Of a stretch of DNA of 26,377 bases, positions 8,214 through 15,308 are shown one piece after another. The notes under the pieces were generated by a model, which worked only from the letters and a program-made list of their open reading frames with translations, had not been told where the DNA came from and searched no databases. This DNA is from Alphaproteobacteria bacterium UBA6347 (GTDB lineage: Bacteria; Pseudomonadota; Alphaproteobacteria; CAAGCB01; CAG-977), in NCBI GenBank assembly GCA_002440235.1, contig DJRZ01000046.1, forward strand, positions 32,065-58,441. The letters run 5' to 3'. Within the stretch, counting starts at the first letter, position 1, and the number at the start of each line of letters is the position of its first letter. The position numbers were made by a program, and so were the translations under genes.

Positions 8214-9860
8214 TCAAACACTTTCCGCGGCGGACTCGACCGCTTCCGTTTCGGGGATTTCCGCCCCGCCGACAATCTTGTAGGCGCATTTCAGCCCGTC
8301 GACGGCGGCGGACATGATGCCGCCCGCGTATCCCGCCCCTTCGCCGCAGGGATAGACGCCCGCGATCGACACGCTTTGCAGCGAAGCGGGGTCGCGGATC
8401 ATGCGCACGGGCGACGACGTTCTGGTTTCCGCCGCGGTCATCAGCGCGTCCGGCGACGCGAACCCGCGGATTTTGCGGTCCATTTTTTTAAATCCCATTT
8501 TCATCGTTTCCAGCACGAAATCGGGCAAAACGGCGCGGAAATCCGACATTTGCACCCCCGGCAGATAGGACGGCTTGACCGATCCGTACACGGTCGTTTC
8601 GCGGTCGTTCAAAAAATCGATGACGCGCTGAACGGGAGCGCGGAACAGCCCGCCGCCCGCCTTGAACGCGTCTTCTTCGATCCGGCGCTGAAATTCGACG
8701 CCCGCCAGCGGGTGGTCCGAACCGAAATCGGCGGGACGCACGTCAACCAGCAGCGCGCTGTTGGCGTTGATTTTGTCGCGGGCGTAAGTGCTCATGCCGT
8801 TGGTGACCAGCCGTCCCGCTTCGGACGCGGCGGCGACGACCGTTCCCCCCGGGCACATGCAGAACGTGTACATCGACCGTCCGTTGTCCAGATGCACCGC
8901 CAGCTTGTAATCGGCGGGACCGACGACGGCTTTCGGATTGGCGACGCTGTACTGGCTTTTGTTGATGAATTTTTGCAAATGCTCGATGCGCACGCCGACG
9001 GCGAAAGGCTTTTGCACCATCTGCAATCCGCGTTCGTACAGCATTTCGAACGTGTCGCGCGCGCTGTGCCCCAGCGCCAGAATCACGCTGTCCGCGGCGA
9101 TTTCCTCCGTTTCGCCCTGCGCGTTTTCGACCTTGACGCCCGCGATCCGCCCGTCTTTGACGATCAGGTCGGTCAGGCGCGTTTCAAAACGGTATTCCCC
9201 GCCCAAAGACATGATTTGACGGCGCAGGTTGCCGACCATGTAGCCCAGCTTGTCCGTGCCGATGTGGGGTTTGTTCAGGTACATGATTTCCTCGGGCGCG
9301 CCGGCGGCGACGAATTCCTGCAAGACCTTGCTCGTCCAGCAATCCTTTTTGATGCCGGTCGTCAGCTTGCCGTCGGAAAAAGTCCCCGCGCCGCCTTCGC
9401 CGAACTGGACGTTCGAATTTTCGTTCAGTTCGCCGATTTTCCAAAAGCGGTTCACGTCCTTGCGGCGTTTGGAAACGGGTTTGCCGCGTTCGATCAAAAT
9501 CGGGTTCGCCCCCGCGCGCGCCAAAGCCAAGCCCGCCATCAGCCCCGCGGGTCCCGTGCCGACGACGACCGGACGCAGCGCCTTGCCCACGCGCCAGACG
9601 GGTTCGGGCAGCTGGGCGGGCGGCGCGAAGACGACGACGTCCTTGTACGGGCATTCGGCGACCGCCTGATTTTCGTCCCCGTCCAAAGCGACGTCGAAAA
9701 CGTACTGCAACATCAGATTCTGGCGTTTGCGCGCGTCGACCGATTTTTTGGCGATGCGGAAAAAAACGATGTTTTTAAAGCCCGTCAATTCCTCGATATA
9801 AGCTTTGAAATCGTCGGGCAAAGCCTTGGGTCTGAATTTTATGTTGGCGATTCTGATCAC
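8214..9860 (-). CDS. FAD-dependent dehydrogenase, COG2509 type
   Basis: Cytoplasmic flavoprotein of 548 residues from the family usually annotated as NAD(FAD)-utilising dehydrogenase (COG2509); its substrate is not known. Residues 1-90 form the family's N-terminal domain. The dinucleotide-binding motif VVVGTGPAGLMAG starts at 98, and IERGK follows at the end of the second strand. Further on are the FGEGGAGTFSDGKL segment and the C-terminal FAD contact CGEGAGYAGGIMSAAVDG. The start is GTG at 9860, chosen because AAGGAC lies about 7 nt upstream and the MIRIANIKF start fits the family. It is the first gene of a probable two-gene unit with alaA and is transcribed divergently from the hydrogenase-maturation operon. 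Confidence 0.88.
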   Translation of the reverse strand: MIRIANIKFRPKALPDDFKAYIEELTGFKNIVFFRIAKKSVDARKRQNLMLQYVFDVALDGDENQAVAECPYKDVVVFAPPAQLPEPVWRVGKALRPVVVGTGPAGLMAGLALARAGANPILIERGKPVSKRRKDVNRFWKIGELNENSNVQFGEGGAGTFSDGKLTTGIKKDCWTSKVLQEFVAAGAPEEIMYLNKPHIGTDKLGYMVGNLRRQIMSLGGEYRFETRLTDLIVKDGRIAGVKVENAQGETEEIAADSVILALGHSARDTFEMLYERGLQMVQKPFAVGVRIEHLQKFINKSQYSVANPKAVVGPADYKLAVHLDNGRSMYTFCMCPGGTVVAAASEAGRLVTNGMSTYARDKINANSALLVDVRPADFGSDHPLAGVEFQRRIEEDAFKAGGGLFRAPVQRVIDFLNDRETTVYGSVKPSYLPGVQMSDFRAVLPDFVLETMKMGFKKMDRKIRGFASPDALMTAAETRTSSPVRMIRDPASLQSVSIAGVYPCGEGAGYAGGIMSAAVDGLKCAYKIVGGAEIPETEAVESAAESV

Positions 9861-9893
9861 GGAAAGCGTCCTTGTTCAAATGAAATTCCTATC

Positions 9894-9922
9894 GTTTTAC
9901 CCTTGTCGCGTCCTTTGTTCAA
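9894..9922 (-). promoter_or_regulatory. Candidate promoter of the FAD oxidoreductase-alaA unit
   Basis: On the - strand, -35 TTGAAC (9922-9917) and -10 TAAAAC (9899-9894) are separated by 17 bp, about 34 nt before the GTG start. It lies back to back with the hydrogenase-operon promoter, so a regulator bound between them could affect both directions. Confidence 0.4.
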
Positions 9923-9934
9923 GACGAAAAGCGT

Positions 9935-9963
9935 TTGCAACGCGGGGGAATTGCCTTTATACT
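9935..9963 (+). promoter_or_regulatory. Sigma-70 promoter of the hydrogenase regulator-hydG operon
   Basis: TTGCAA (9935-9940) and TATACT (9958-9963) are separated by exactly 17 bp, close to consensus. The predicted transcript starts near 9970, giving a leader of about 45 nt before ATG 10015. Confidence 0.65.
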
Positions 9964-10014
9964 CCGAACGTCTGACGCCAAAGGACGCCCCTGCGGCGCA
10001 AGAGGAAAAATTCA

Positions 10015-10257
10015 ATGGAAACAAGAGTCGCTTTGATCGGCATCGTCGTCGACAATCCCGAATCCGTCATGACGCTGAACGCGCTGCTGCACGAATACGG
10101 CGCGTACATCATCGGGCGCATGGGAATCCCGTACCGCAAGCGCGGAATCAGCGTCATCAGCGTCGCCCTCGACGCGCCGCCGGACGTTGTCAGCGCCCTG
10201 TCGGGCAAGCTGGGCATGCTGGACGGCGTGTCGACGAAAACCGTTTATTCAAAATGA
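10015..10257 (+). CDS. Iron-only hydrogenase system regulator, TM1266 type
   Basis: An 80-residue single-domain protein resembling the TM1266 family of putative [FeFe]-hydrogenase system regulators, which have an ACT-like (NikR C-terminal-like) fold. Typical features are the first strand VALIGIVV, the helix with LNALLHEYGAYIIGRMGIPYR and the end LGMLDGVSTKTVYSK. It has no DNA-binding domain of its own, so any regulatory role is by family annotation only. AGAGGA at 10001-10006 precedes the ATG. It is the first gene after a near-consensus promoter and lies 49 nt before hydG, the arrangement seen in Clostridia and Thermotoga. That neighbour makes the family call firm despite the short length. 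Confidence 0.88.
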   Translation: METRVALIGIVVDNPESVMTLNALLHEYGAYIIGRMGIPYRKRGISVISVALDAPPDVVSALSGKLGMLDGVSTKTVYSK

Positions 10258-10306
10258 CCGCGCTGACGGGCAGGGTTCGCCCCGACCCGAAAGGAGATAA
10301 AAAAAC

Positions 10307-11716
10307 ATGTACGATCCGAAATCGTTAAAGGCGGAGGAGTTCATCTGCCACGACGAAATTCTGGCAACGCTGGATTACGCCGAAAAAAACAAACGCAACG
10401 CCGAACTGATCGACCAAATCATCGACAAGGCGAAACTGTGGAAAGGTCTGACCCACCGCGAGGCTTCCGTCCTGCTGGCGTGCGACCTGCCCGACAGGAA
10501 CGACCGGATTTTCAAACTGGCGGAACAGCTGAAAAAGGACTTTTACGGCAACCGCATCGTTTTGTTCGCGCCGCTTTACCTGTCGAACTATTGCGTGAAC
10601 GGGTGCGTGTACTGCCCCTATCACGTCAAAAACAAACACATTCCCCGCAAAAAGCTGACGCAGGATCAGATCCGCGCCGAAGTCGTCGCCTTGCAGGACA
10701 TGGGACACAAACGGCTGGCGCTGGAAGCCGGCGAAGACCCCGTCAACAACCCGATCGAATATATCCTTGACAGCATCAAGACCATTTATTCGATCAAGCA
10801 CAAAAACGGCGCGATCCGCCGCGTCAACGTCAACATCGCCGCGACGACGGTCGAAAACTATAAAAAACTGCACGACGCGGGAATCGGCACCTACATTCTG
10901 TTTCAGGAAACCTACAACAGGGAATCCTATGAAAAACTGCACCCGACGGGTCCCAAGCACAACTACGCCTATCACACCGAAGCGATGGACCGCGCCATGC
11001 GGGGCGGCATCGACGACGTGGGACTGGGCGTTCTGTACGGGCTGGAAAACTACGCCTACGAATTCGCCGGACTGCTGATGCACGCCGAACATCTGGAAGC
11101 CGTCCACGGCGTCGGTCCGCACACGATTTCCGTGCCGCGCATCTGCCCCGCCGACGACATCGACCCCGCGTCGTTCAAAGACGCCCTGCCCGACGACATT
11201 TTCGCCAAAATCATCGCCTGCATTCGCGTTTCGACGCCGTACACGGGCATGATCATCTCCACCCGCGAAAGCCAGAAAATGCGCGAACGCGCCCTGCATC
11301 TGGGAATTTCGCAAATCAGCGGCGCGTCGTCCACGTCGGTCGGCGGCTACGTCGTGCGCGAAACGGAAACGGCGCAGTTCGACCGCGCCGACACCCGCAC
11401 GCTGGACGAAGTCATCAAATGGCTGATGGACATGGGCTACATTCCCAGTTTCTGCACCGCCTGCTACCGCGCGGGACGCACCGGCGACCGTTTCATGGAT
11501 TTGTGCAAATCGAAACAGATTCTGAACTGCTGCCACCCGAACGCGCTGATGACGCTGAAAGAATATCTGGAAGACTACGCGTCCCCCGAAACCAAAAGGG
11601 TCGGCGAAGAACTGATTAAACGCGAGCTTGCCAACATCGCGAGTCCCAAGGTCCGCGACGTCTGCCAGGACCATTTGATCCACATCGCCGCCGGCGAACG
11701 CGATTTCAGATTTTAA
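10307..11716 (+). CDS. hydG: [FeFe]-hydrogenase maturase HydG
   Basis: Radical SAM tyrosine lyase that makes the CO and CN ligands of the [FeFe]-hydrogenase H-cluster, 469 residues as usual for HydG. The radical-SAM cluster motif CVNGCVYC (C96-x3-C100-x2-C103) is in the first third. The C-terminal cluster that carries the dangler iron is C383-x2-C386-x22-C409, the HydG signature that separates it from ThiH, which lacks this auxiliary cluster. LEAGEDP and the HPTGPKHNY segment are also typical. A strong AAGGAG lies 10 nt before the ATG. HydE, HydF and the hydrogenase itself are not in this window and should be encoded elsewhere. HydG is uncommon in alphaproteobacteria and points to anaerobic hydrogen metabolism. 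Confidence 0.96.
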   Translation: MYDPKSLKAEEFICHDEILATLDYAEKNKRNAELIDQIIDKAKLWKGLTHREASVLLACDLPDRNDRIFKLAEQLKKDFYGNRIVLFAPLYLSNYCVNGCVYCPYHVKNKHIPRKKLTQDQIRAEVVALQDMGHKRLALEAGEDPVNNPIEYILDSIKTIYSIKHKNGAIRRVNVNIAATTVENYKKLHDAGIGTYILFQETYNRESYEKLHPTGPKHNYAYHTEAMDRAMRGGIDDVGLGVLYGLENYAYEFAGLLMHAEHLEAVHGVGPHTISVPRICPADDIDPASFKDALPDDIFAKIIACIRVSTPYTGMIISTRESQKMRERALHLGISQISGASSTSVGGYVVRETETAQFDRADTRTLDEVIKWLMDMGYIPSFCTACYRAGRTGDRFMDLCKSKQILNCCHPNALMTLKEYLEDYASPETKRVGEELIKRELANIASPKVRDVCQDHLIHIAAGERDFRF

Positions 11717-11729
11717 CGGAAAAGTCCGA

Positions 11730-12386
11730 ATGAAACGCTTGTTTTCCGCCGTTTTGACCGCGTTCTTTCTTTTCGTCCCCCCTGCCCGCGCGCAAACGGA
11801 CGGATTCGGGATTTACCCGCTGGACGAAGCGGTCAGGCGGCGGATTACGGGCGTTTCTTTCCCGTCCGGCGCGGACGCGCGAATCGCTTACGGCGATTTG
11901 CGGCTGATTCGCGTCAGGCATTACGGCTTTGACGGCAAAGTCGGGAACGGCGAACTGATCTGCGCCGCCGACGCCGCGCCGAAAATCCTTGCCGTTTTTC
12001 GCGAACTGTTTGAAAACAAATACGAAATCGAAAAAATAAAGCTGATCGACGATTACGGCGCGAACGACGAAAAATCCATGACGGACAACAACACGTCGTG
12101 TTTCAACTACCGTTTGATCGCGGGGTCGAAAAAGCTGTCGAATCATTCGTTCGGGCGCGCGGTCGATTTGAACCCGCTGTACAACCCCTATGTTAAGATC
12201 AAAGCCGACCGCGTCATCGTTTCCCCGACGGCGGGCAAATCTTACGCCGACAGGACGCGATCTTTCGCCCGCAAAATCGACGCGGACGATTTGGCGGTCA
12301 AAGTGTTTAAAAAGCATGGGTTCGTCTGGGGCGGCGACTGGAAATCCGTCAAAGACTACCAACATTTCGAACTGCCGGAAAAATAA
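11730..12386 (+). CDS. Secreted M15-family zinc peptidase (D-Ala-D-Ala carboxypeptidase-like)
   Basis: A 218-residue exported peptidase of the M15 group (VanY / L-Ala-D-Glu or D-Ala-D-Ala peptidase type), probably acting on peptidoglycan peptides in the periplasm. Residues 1-21 form a signal peptide (MKR, hydrophobic core, ARA before QT). The zinc site is H139 and D146 in NHSFGRAVDLNP plus H212 in DYQHFE, and WGGDW precedes it as in the family. It starts 13 nt after hydG with only a weak ribosome-binding sequence, and a perfect 15-bp hairpin follows it. Co-transcription with hydG is likely, but a functional link to hydrogenase maturation is not evident. The exact bond cleaved cannot be told from sequence. 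Confidence 0.88.
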   Translation: MKRLFSAVLTAFFLFVPPARAQTDGFGIYPLDEAVRRRITGVSFPSGADARIAYGDLRLIRVRHYGFDGKVGNGELICAADAAPKILAVFRELFENKYEIEKIKLIDDYGANDEKSMTDNNTSCFNYRLIAGSKKLSNHSFGRAVDLNPLYNPYVKIKADRVIVSPTAGKSYADRTRSFARKIDADDLAVKVFKKHGFVWGGDWKSVKDYQHFELPEK

Positions 12387-12407
12387 ACCGTTCGAAAGAA
12401 TCGGCGC

Positions 12408-12445
12408 ATAACAAAACCGCAGACTTTCACCTGCGGTTTTGTTAT
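12408..12445. terminator. Bidirectional terminator between the M15 peptidase gene and tRNA-Ala
   Basis: Perfect 15-bp inverted repeat ATAACAAAACCGCAG (12408-12422) and its complement (12431-12445) with an 8-nt loop. The A/T outer arms give a U-run in both directions. On the - strand the hairpin begins at the last A of the tRNA CCA end. Confidence 0.85.
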
Positions 12446-12520
12446 GGTGGAGATGAGGAGAATCGAACTCCTGACCTACGCGATGCGAACGCGTCGCTCT
12501 CCCAGCTGAGCTACACCCCC
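12445..12520 (-). tRNA. tRNA-Ala, anticodon CGC
   Basis: A 76-nt cloverleaf on the - strand. The acceptor stem GGGGGTG pairs with CATCTCC (two G-U pairs), the discriminator is A, and CCA is encoded. The D-arm is GCTCAGCTGGGAGAGC, the anticodon stem ACGCG/CGCGT encloses the loop TTCGCAT (anticodon CGC, reading GCG), and the T-arm contains GTTCGATTC. GCG codons are frequent in the neighbouring genes. Confidence 0.97.
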
Positions 12521-12532
12521 ACGACGTCAGGT

Positions 12533-12561
12533 AATATCCGCCTTTTATCCGTCTTTGTCAA
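12533..12561 (-). promoter_or_regulatory. Promoter of tRNA-Ala
   Basis: On the - strand a perfect -35 TTGACA (12561-12556) and -10 GATATT (12538-12533) are separated by 17 bp. The -10 ends 12 nt before the mature tRNA 5' end, leaving a leader of only a few nucleotides. Confidence 0.7.
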
Positions 12562-12583
12562 CAGTTATTTTTCATTTTTTCAT

Positions 12584-12620
12584 AAAAAAACGAAACCGGA
12601 AAAAAACGCGTTTTTTCCGG
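12584..12620 (-). terminator. Terminator of the rnd...ptsN gene run
   Basis: Just after the ptsN stop, on the - strand, CCGGAAAAAA-CGCG-TTTTTTTCCGG folds into a hairpin with CCGG clamps, followed shortly by a run of seven T. Position and U-run support termination ahead of the tRNA-Ala promoter. Confidence 0.7.
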
Positions 12621-12638
12621 CTTCGCCACAACTTTTTT

Positions 12639-13094
12639 TCAGTCCTGCTCGCTTTCCAAAAAAGCGGAGTAAATCGCTTCGGCGTTGTCGCTGCCGCGCA
12701 ACAGGGTGCGCACCTTTTCATCGCGCAACAGCCGCGACGCCTTCGCCAGCGCCGTCAGATGATCCCCGCCCGAATTTTCCGGCGTCAACAGCAGGAAAAC
12801 CAAATCGACGGGCTGTCCGTCGGGGGCGTCGAAATCGACGGGATTCGCCAGTCTGGCGAAAGCGACGTACAACCGGTTCAGGTCGGTCATCTTGCCGTGC
12901 GGAACGGCGACGCCGTATCCGACCGCCGTCGACCCCAGCCGTTCGCGTTCCAGCAAAACGTCCAGAACGGCGCGATCCTCCAATCCCAGCCGGCGCGCGG
13001 CAAGGGACGCGATTTCCTGCAACGCCTGTTTTTTGCTTGTCGCCTTTAAATCGGGCAAAATCGATTCGGGCGTCAACAATTCGGAAATCAACAT
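12639..13094 (-). CDS. ptsN: PtsN, nitrogen-PTS EIIA protein
   Basis: EIIA-Ntr, the terminal phospho-acceptor of the nitrogen phosphotransferase system, 151 residues as in other proteobacteria. It modulates potassium transport, sensor kinases and other targets according to its phosphorylation state. The active-site histidine is H66 in GVAVPHGK, and the VDLVFLLLTPENSGGDHL segment is typical of the PTS EIIA type 2 fold. ATG 13094 fits the family start (MLISELLTPE). Upstream in-frame codons overlap hpf and are not family-like. There is no clear Shine-Dalgarno sequence in the 17-nt gap after hpf, so translation may depend on coupling. The rpoN-hpf-ptsN order is conserved across proteobacteria. 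Confidence 0.93.
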   Translation of the reverse strand: MLISELLTPESILPDLKATSKKQALQEIASLAARRLGLEDRAVLDVLLERERLGSTAVGYGVAVPHGKMTDLNRLYVAFARLANPVDFDAPDGQPVDLVFLLLTPENSGGDHLTALAKASRLLRDEKVRTLLRGSDNAEAIYSAFLESEQD

Positions 13095-13111
13095 GACCGA
13101 AAACCGCGGAA

Positions 13112-13672
13112 TCAGTTCGCCTGCGGGTCGACCCAGCCGATGTTTCCGTCGGCGCGGCGATAAACCATGTTCAATCCGCCGTGGGCGATGTTTCTGAACA
13201 TCAAAGCGGGAACGTCCGCCAAATCCATGCGCATCACGGCGCCGCTGACGGTGCACAGCGGCAGTTCGGACTGCATTTCGGCGACGACGACGGGCGCGGC
13301 TTCGTCCTGCGGCAAAGATTCCTCGTCGGATTCTTTTTCCGGTTCGATAACGGCGAAGTTGACCGTTTCGGCGCTGGCTTTATGGTCGGTCAGGCGTTTT
13401 TTGTAACGCTGCAGCTGTTTGGCGATGCGGTCGTTGGCGGCGTCGAAAGCGGCGTAGGCGTCGGCGTTCGCGGACGTGCCCTGAATCAAAACGCTGCTCA
13501 TCGGGTGGGCGGAAATGTCAGCTTTGATCAAGTTGCCTTCTTTGGAAAAGGCGACGGAAGCGGTCAAAGGCGTGTCGAAATACTTTTTAACGGTATTTTC
13601 GATGCGTTCTTCAACATAAGAGCGCAAGCTGGTTCCGATGTCGATCTGTTTTCCTGTGATAGAAATTTTCAT
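13112..13672 (-). CDS. hpf: Long-form ribosome hibernation promoting factor
   Basis: 186-residue long HPF, which pairs 70S ribosomes into inactive 100S dimers in stationary phase. Residues 1-100 are the S30AE ribosome-binding domain (MKISITGKQIDIGTSLRSYV, with ADISAHP). An acidic linker follows at about 110-130. Residues 135-186 form the dimerisation domain, with ALMFRNIAHGGLNMVYRRADGNIGWVDP as the typical end. That C-terminal domain marks the long form, as in other alphaproteobacteria. It lies 110 nt downstream of rpoN and has a candidate promoter of its own in that gap, so it can be expressed apart from the operon. The ribosome-binding sequence is weak (GAGAACGG region). Confidence 0.93.
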   Translation of the reverse strand: MKISITGKQIDIGTSLRSYVEERIENTVKKYFDTPLTASVAFSKEGNLIKADISAHPMSSVLIQGTSANADAYAAFDAANDRIAKQLQRYKKRLTDHKASAETVNFAVIEPEKESDEESLPQDEAAPVVVAEMQSELPLCTVSGAVMRMDLADVPALMFRNIAHGGLNMVYRRADGNIGWVDPQAN

Positions 13673-13730
13673 GGTGCCGTTCTCATAAGTTAATGGTTGA
13701 ACCTGCGGCGGACGCGCCGCCTAAACCGAA

Positions 13731-13759
13731 AAGGTACGACCCCGCGCGCGCTAAGTCAA
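13731..13759 (-). promoter_or_regulatory. Candidate promoter of hpf-ptsN
   Basis: On the - strand -35 TTGACT (13759-13754) and -10 TACCTT (13736-13731) are separated by 17 bp, in the 110-nt gap between rpoN and hpf. The -35 is good and the -10 is weak. Confidence 0.4.
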
Positions 13760-13782
13760 GAAAATGTTGCGTTCGCCGCGAT

Positions 13783-15285
13783 TTAATCGCCGCCGCGGCG
13801 TTTGTCGCGCTTGCGCTGCGCGGACGTCGGAATCCCCATGGATTCGCGGTATTTGGCGACCGTCCGGCGCGCGATTTCGATCCCTTCGGATTTCAGCGCG
13901 GCGACCAGAGCCTCGTCCGACAGAACGCCGTTTTTGTCTTCGGCGCCGATCAATTCCCGAACGCGCCGTTTGACCGCCTGCGCCGAAACGGCGTCGCCGC
14001 CGTCTTCCGTTTCCAGCGCGCGGGAAAAAAAGTATTTCAGTTCGAAAACGCCCGCGGGACAGGCGATGTATTTTTGCGCCGTCACGCGGCTGACCGTGCT
14101 TTCATGCAAGCCGGCGGCGTCCGCCACGTCGCGCAGGATCATCGGTTTCAGCGCCGCCTCCCCGCGCAGGAAAAAATCGCGCTGACGGTCGACGATTTCA
14201 GCCGCGACCTTTAAAATCGTTTCCGCGCGCTGGTTCAGCGCCCTGATCAGCCAGTTCGCGGCGGACAGGTGCTGCGTCAGGAACTTTTTCGCCGCCTTGT
14301 CGCCCTTCGCCAGTCCCGCCACCCGCGCGGCGTAGGACCGGTTGATCAGCACGCGGGGCAGGACGGCTTGGTTCAGTTCGACGACGAAATCGCCGTTTTT
14401 CGCGCGCCGCAGCAAAACGTCGGGGACGACGGCGGCGGGAACGGCGTCGTCGAACGCCGACGCTGGACGGGGATTCAGCCGCTTGATTTCGTCGATCATG
14501 TCTGCGACGTCGTCCGCGTCGACGCCGCAGATTTTCGCCAGCTGTTTGTATTCGCGCTTCGCGACCAGATCCAGACGCGCGATCATCGCCGCCATCGCGG
14601 GATCGAAGCGGTCGCGCTCTTTCAACTGCAAAGCCAGACATTCCGACAGATCGCGCGCGAACAGCCCCGTCGGCGCAAACGATTGCAGCGTCGGCAAAAT
14701 CCTGTTCAGCGTTTCGGCGGAACAGACGTCGTCGGTCTTTTCGCTCAGCCACCCGTTGGAATCCAGCCGTTCCGCCAGCGCGCGGGCTGTTTTCCGGTCG
14801 TTTTCGTCGCCGAAAGCCAGCCTGATCTGCCGTTCGACGGATTCGGACAGGGACGGCGGTTTAGCGGCGCACAAATCGACGGCGGAAAAATCGGCGTCGT
14901 ATCCCGCCGCGCCCGCGCCGGTCGACGGATTCATCGAAAAATCCGGTTCGAAACCGGGGTCGGCGTCGGACGCCTGTTCGTAAAAGCTGTCTTCGGTCGG
15001 CTCGTCGTTCGTGTCGGGCGGACATTCCTCCGCCCCCGTCGAATCGAACAGGTCGGGCAAGCCGTCGCGGTCGCCGGATTCCGAACCGGCGAAAGGCGTT
15101 TCCGCGGGATCGTCGGCGTCAAGCGCGCCCTCGCGTTCCAAAAAAGGATTGTTTTCCAGCTCTTCGGCGATCGCCGTTTCCAATTCCAGCGACGACATCT
15201 GCAACAGACGAATGGCTTGCCGCAGCTGCGGCGTCATCGCCAAAGCCTGCGACTGCCGTAAATCCAGACGAGGTGTCAAGGACAT
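13783..15285 (-). CDS. rpoN: RNA polymerase sigma-54 factor RpoN
   Basis: Sigma-54, which directs RNA polymerase to -24/-12 promoters that need an AAA+ activator. 500 residues. Region I (residues 1-50) is the glutamine- and leucine-rich activator-response segment MSLTPRLDLRQSQALAMTPQ and on. An acidic Asp/Glu-rich region II follows to about 145. Then come the core-binding domain, the helix-turn-helix (LHESTVSRVTAQKYI) and the RpoN box ARRTVAKYRE at about 472-481. I chose ATG 15285, preceded by AGGGGGCGGCAG. A GTG at 15312 overlapping the lptB stop is the alternative and would add nine residues. The position directly after lptB is conserved in proteobacteria. No activator gene is in the window. 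Confidence 0.95.
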   Translation of the reverse strand: MSLTPRLDLRQSQALAMTPQLRQAIRLLQMSSLELETAIAEELENNPFLEREGALDADDPAETPFAGSESGDRDGLPDLFDSTGAEECPPDTNDEPTEDSFYEQASDADPGFEPDFSMNPSTGAGAAGYDADFSAVDLCAAKPPSLSESVERQIRLAFGDENDRKTARALAERLDSNGWLSEKTDDVCSAETLNRILPTLQSFAPTGLFARDLSECLALQLKERDRFDPAMAAMIARLDLVAKREYKQLAKICGVDADDVADMIDEIKRLNPRPASAFDDAVPAAVVPDVLLRRAKNGDFVVELNQAVLPRVLINRSYAARVAGLAKGDKAAKKFLTQHLSAANWLIRALNQRAETILKVAAEIVDRQRDFFLRGEAALKPMILRDVADAAGLHESTVSRVTAQKYIACPAGVFELKYFFSRALETEDGGDAVSAQAVKRRVRELIGAEDKNGVLSDEALVAALKSEGIEIARRTVAKYRESMGIPTSAQRKRDKRRGGD

Positions 15286-15308
15286 CTGCCGCCCCCTGTC
15301 TTGCGAAG

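Noticed and set aside
8376..10328. 650-residue open frame on the + strand opposite the FAD oxidoreductase gene
   Set aside because: It runs antisense to a well-supported gene and through the hydG promoter region; its His/Arg/Val-rich sequence matches no family.
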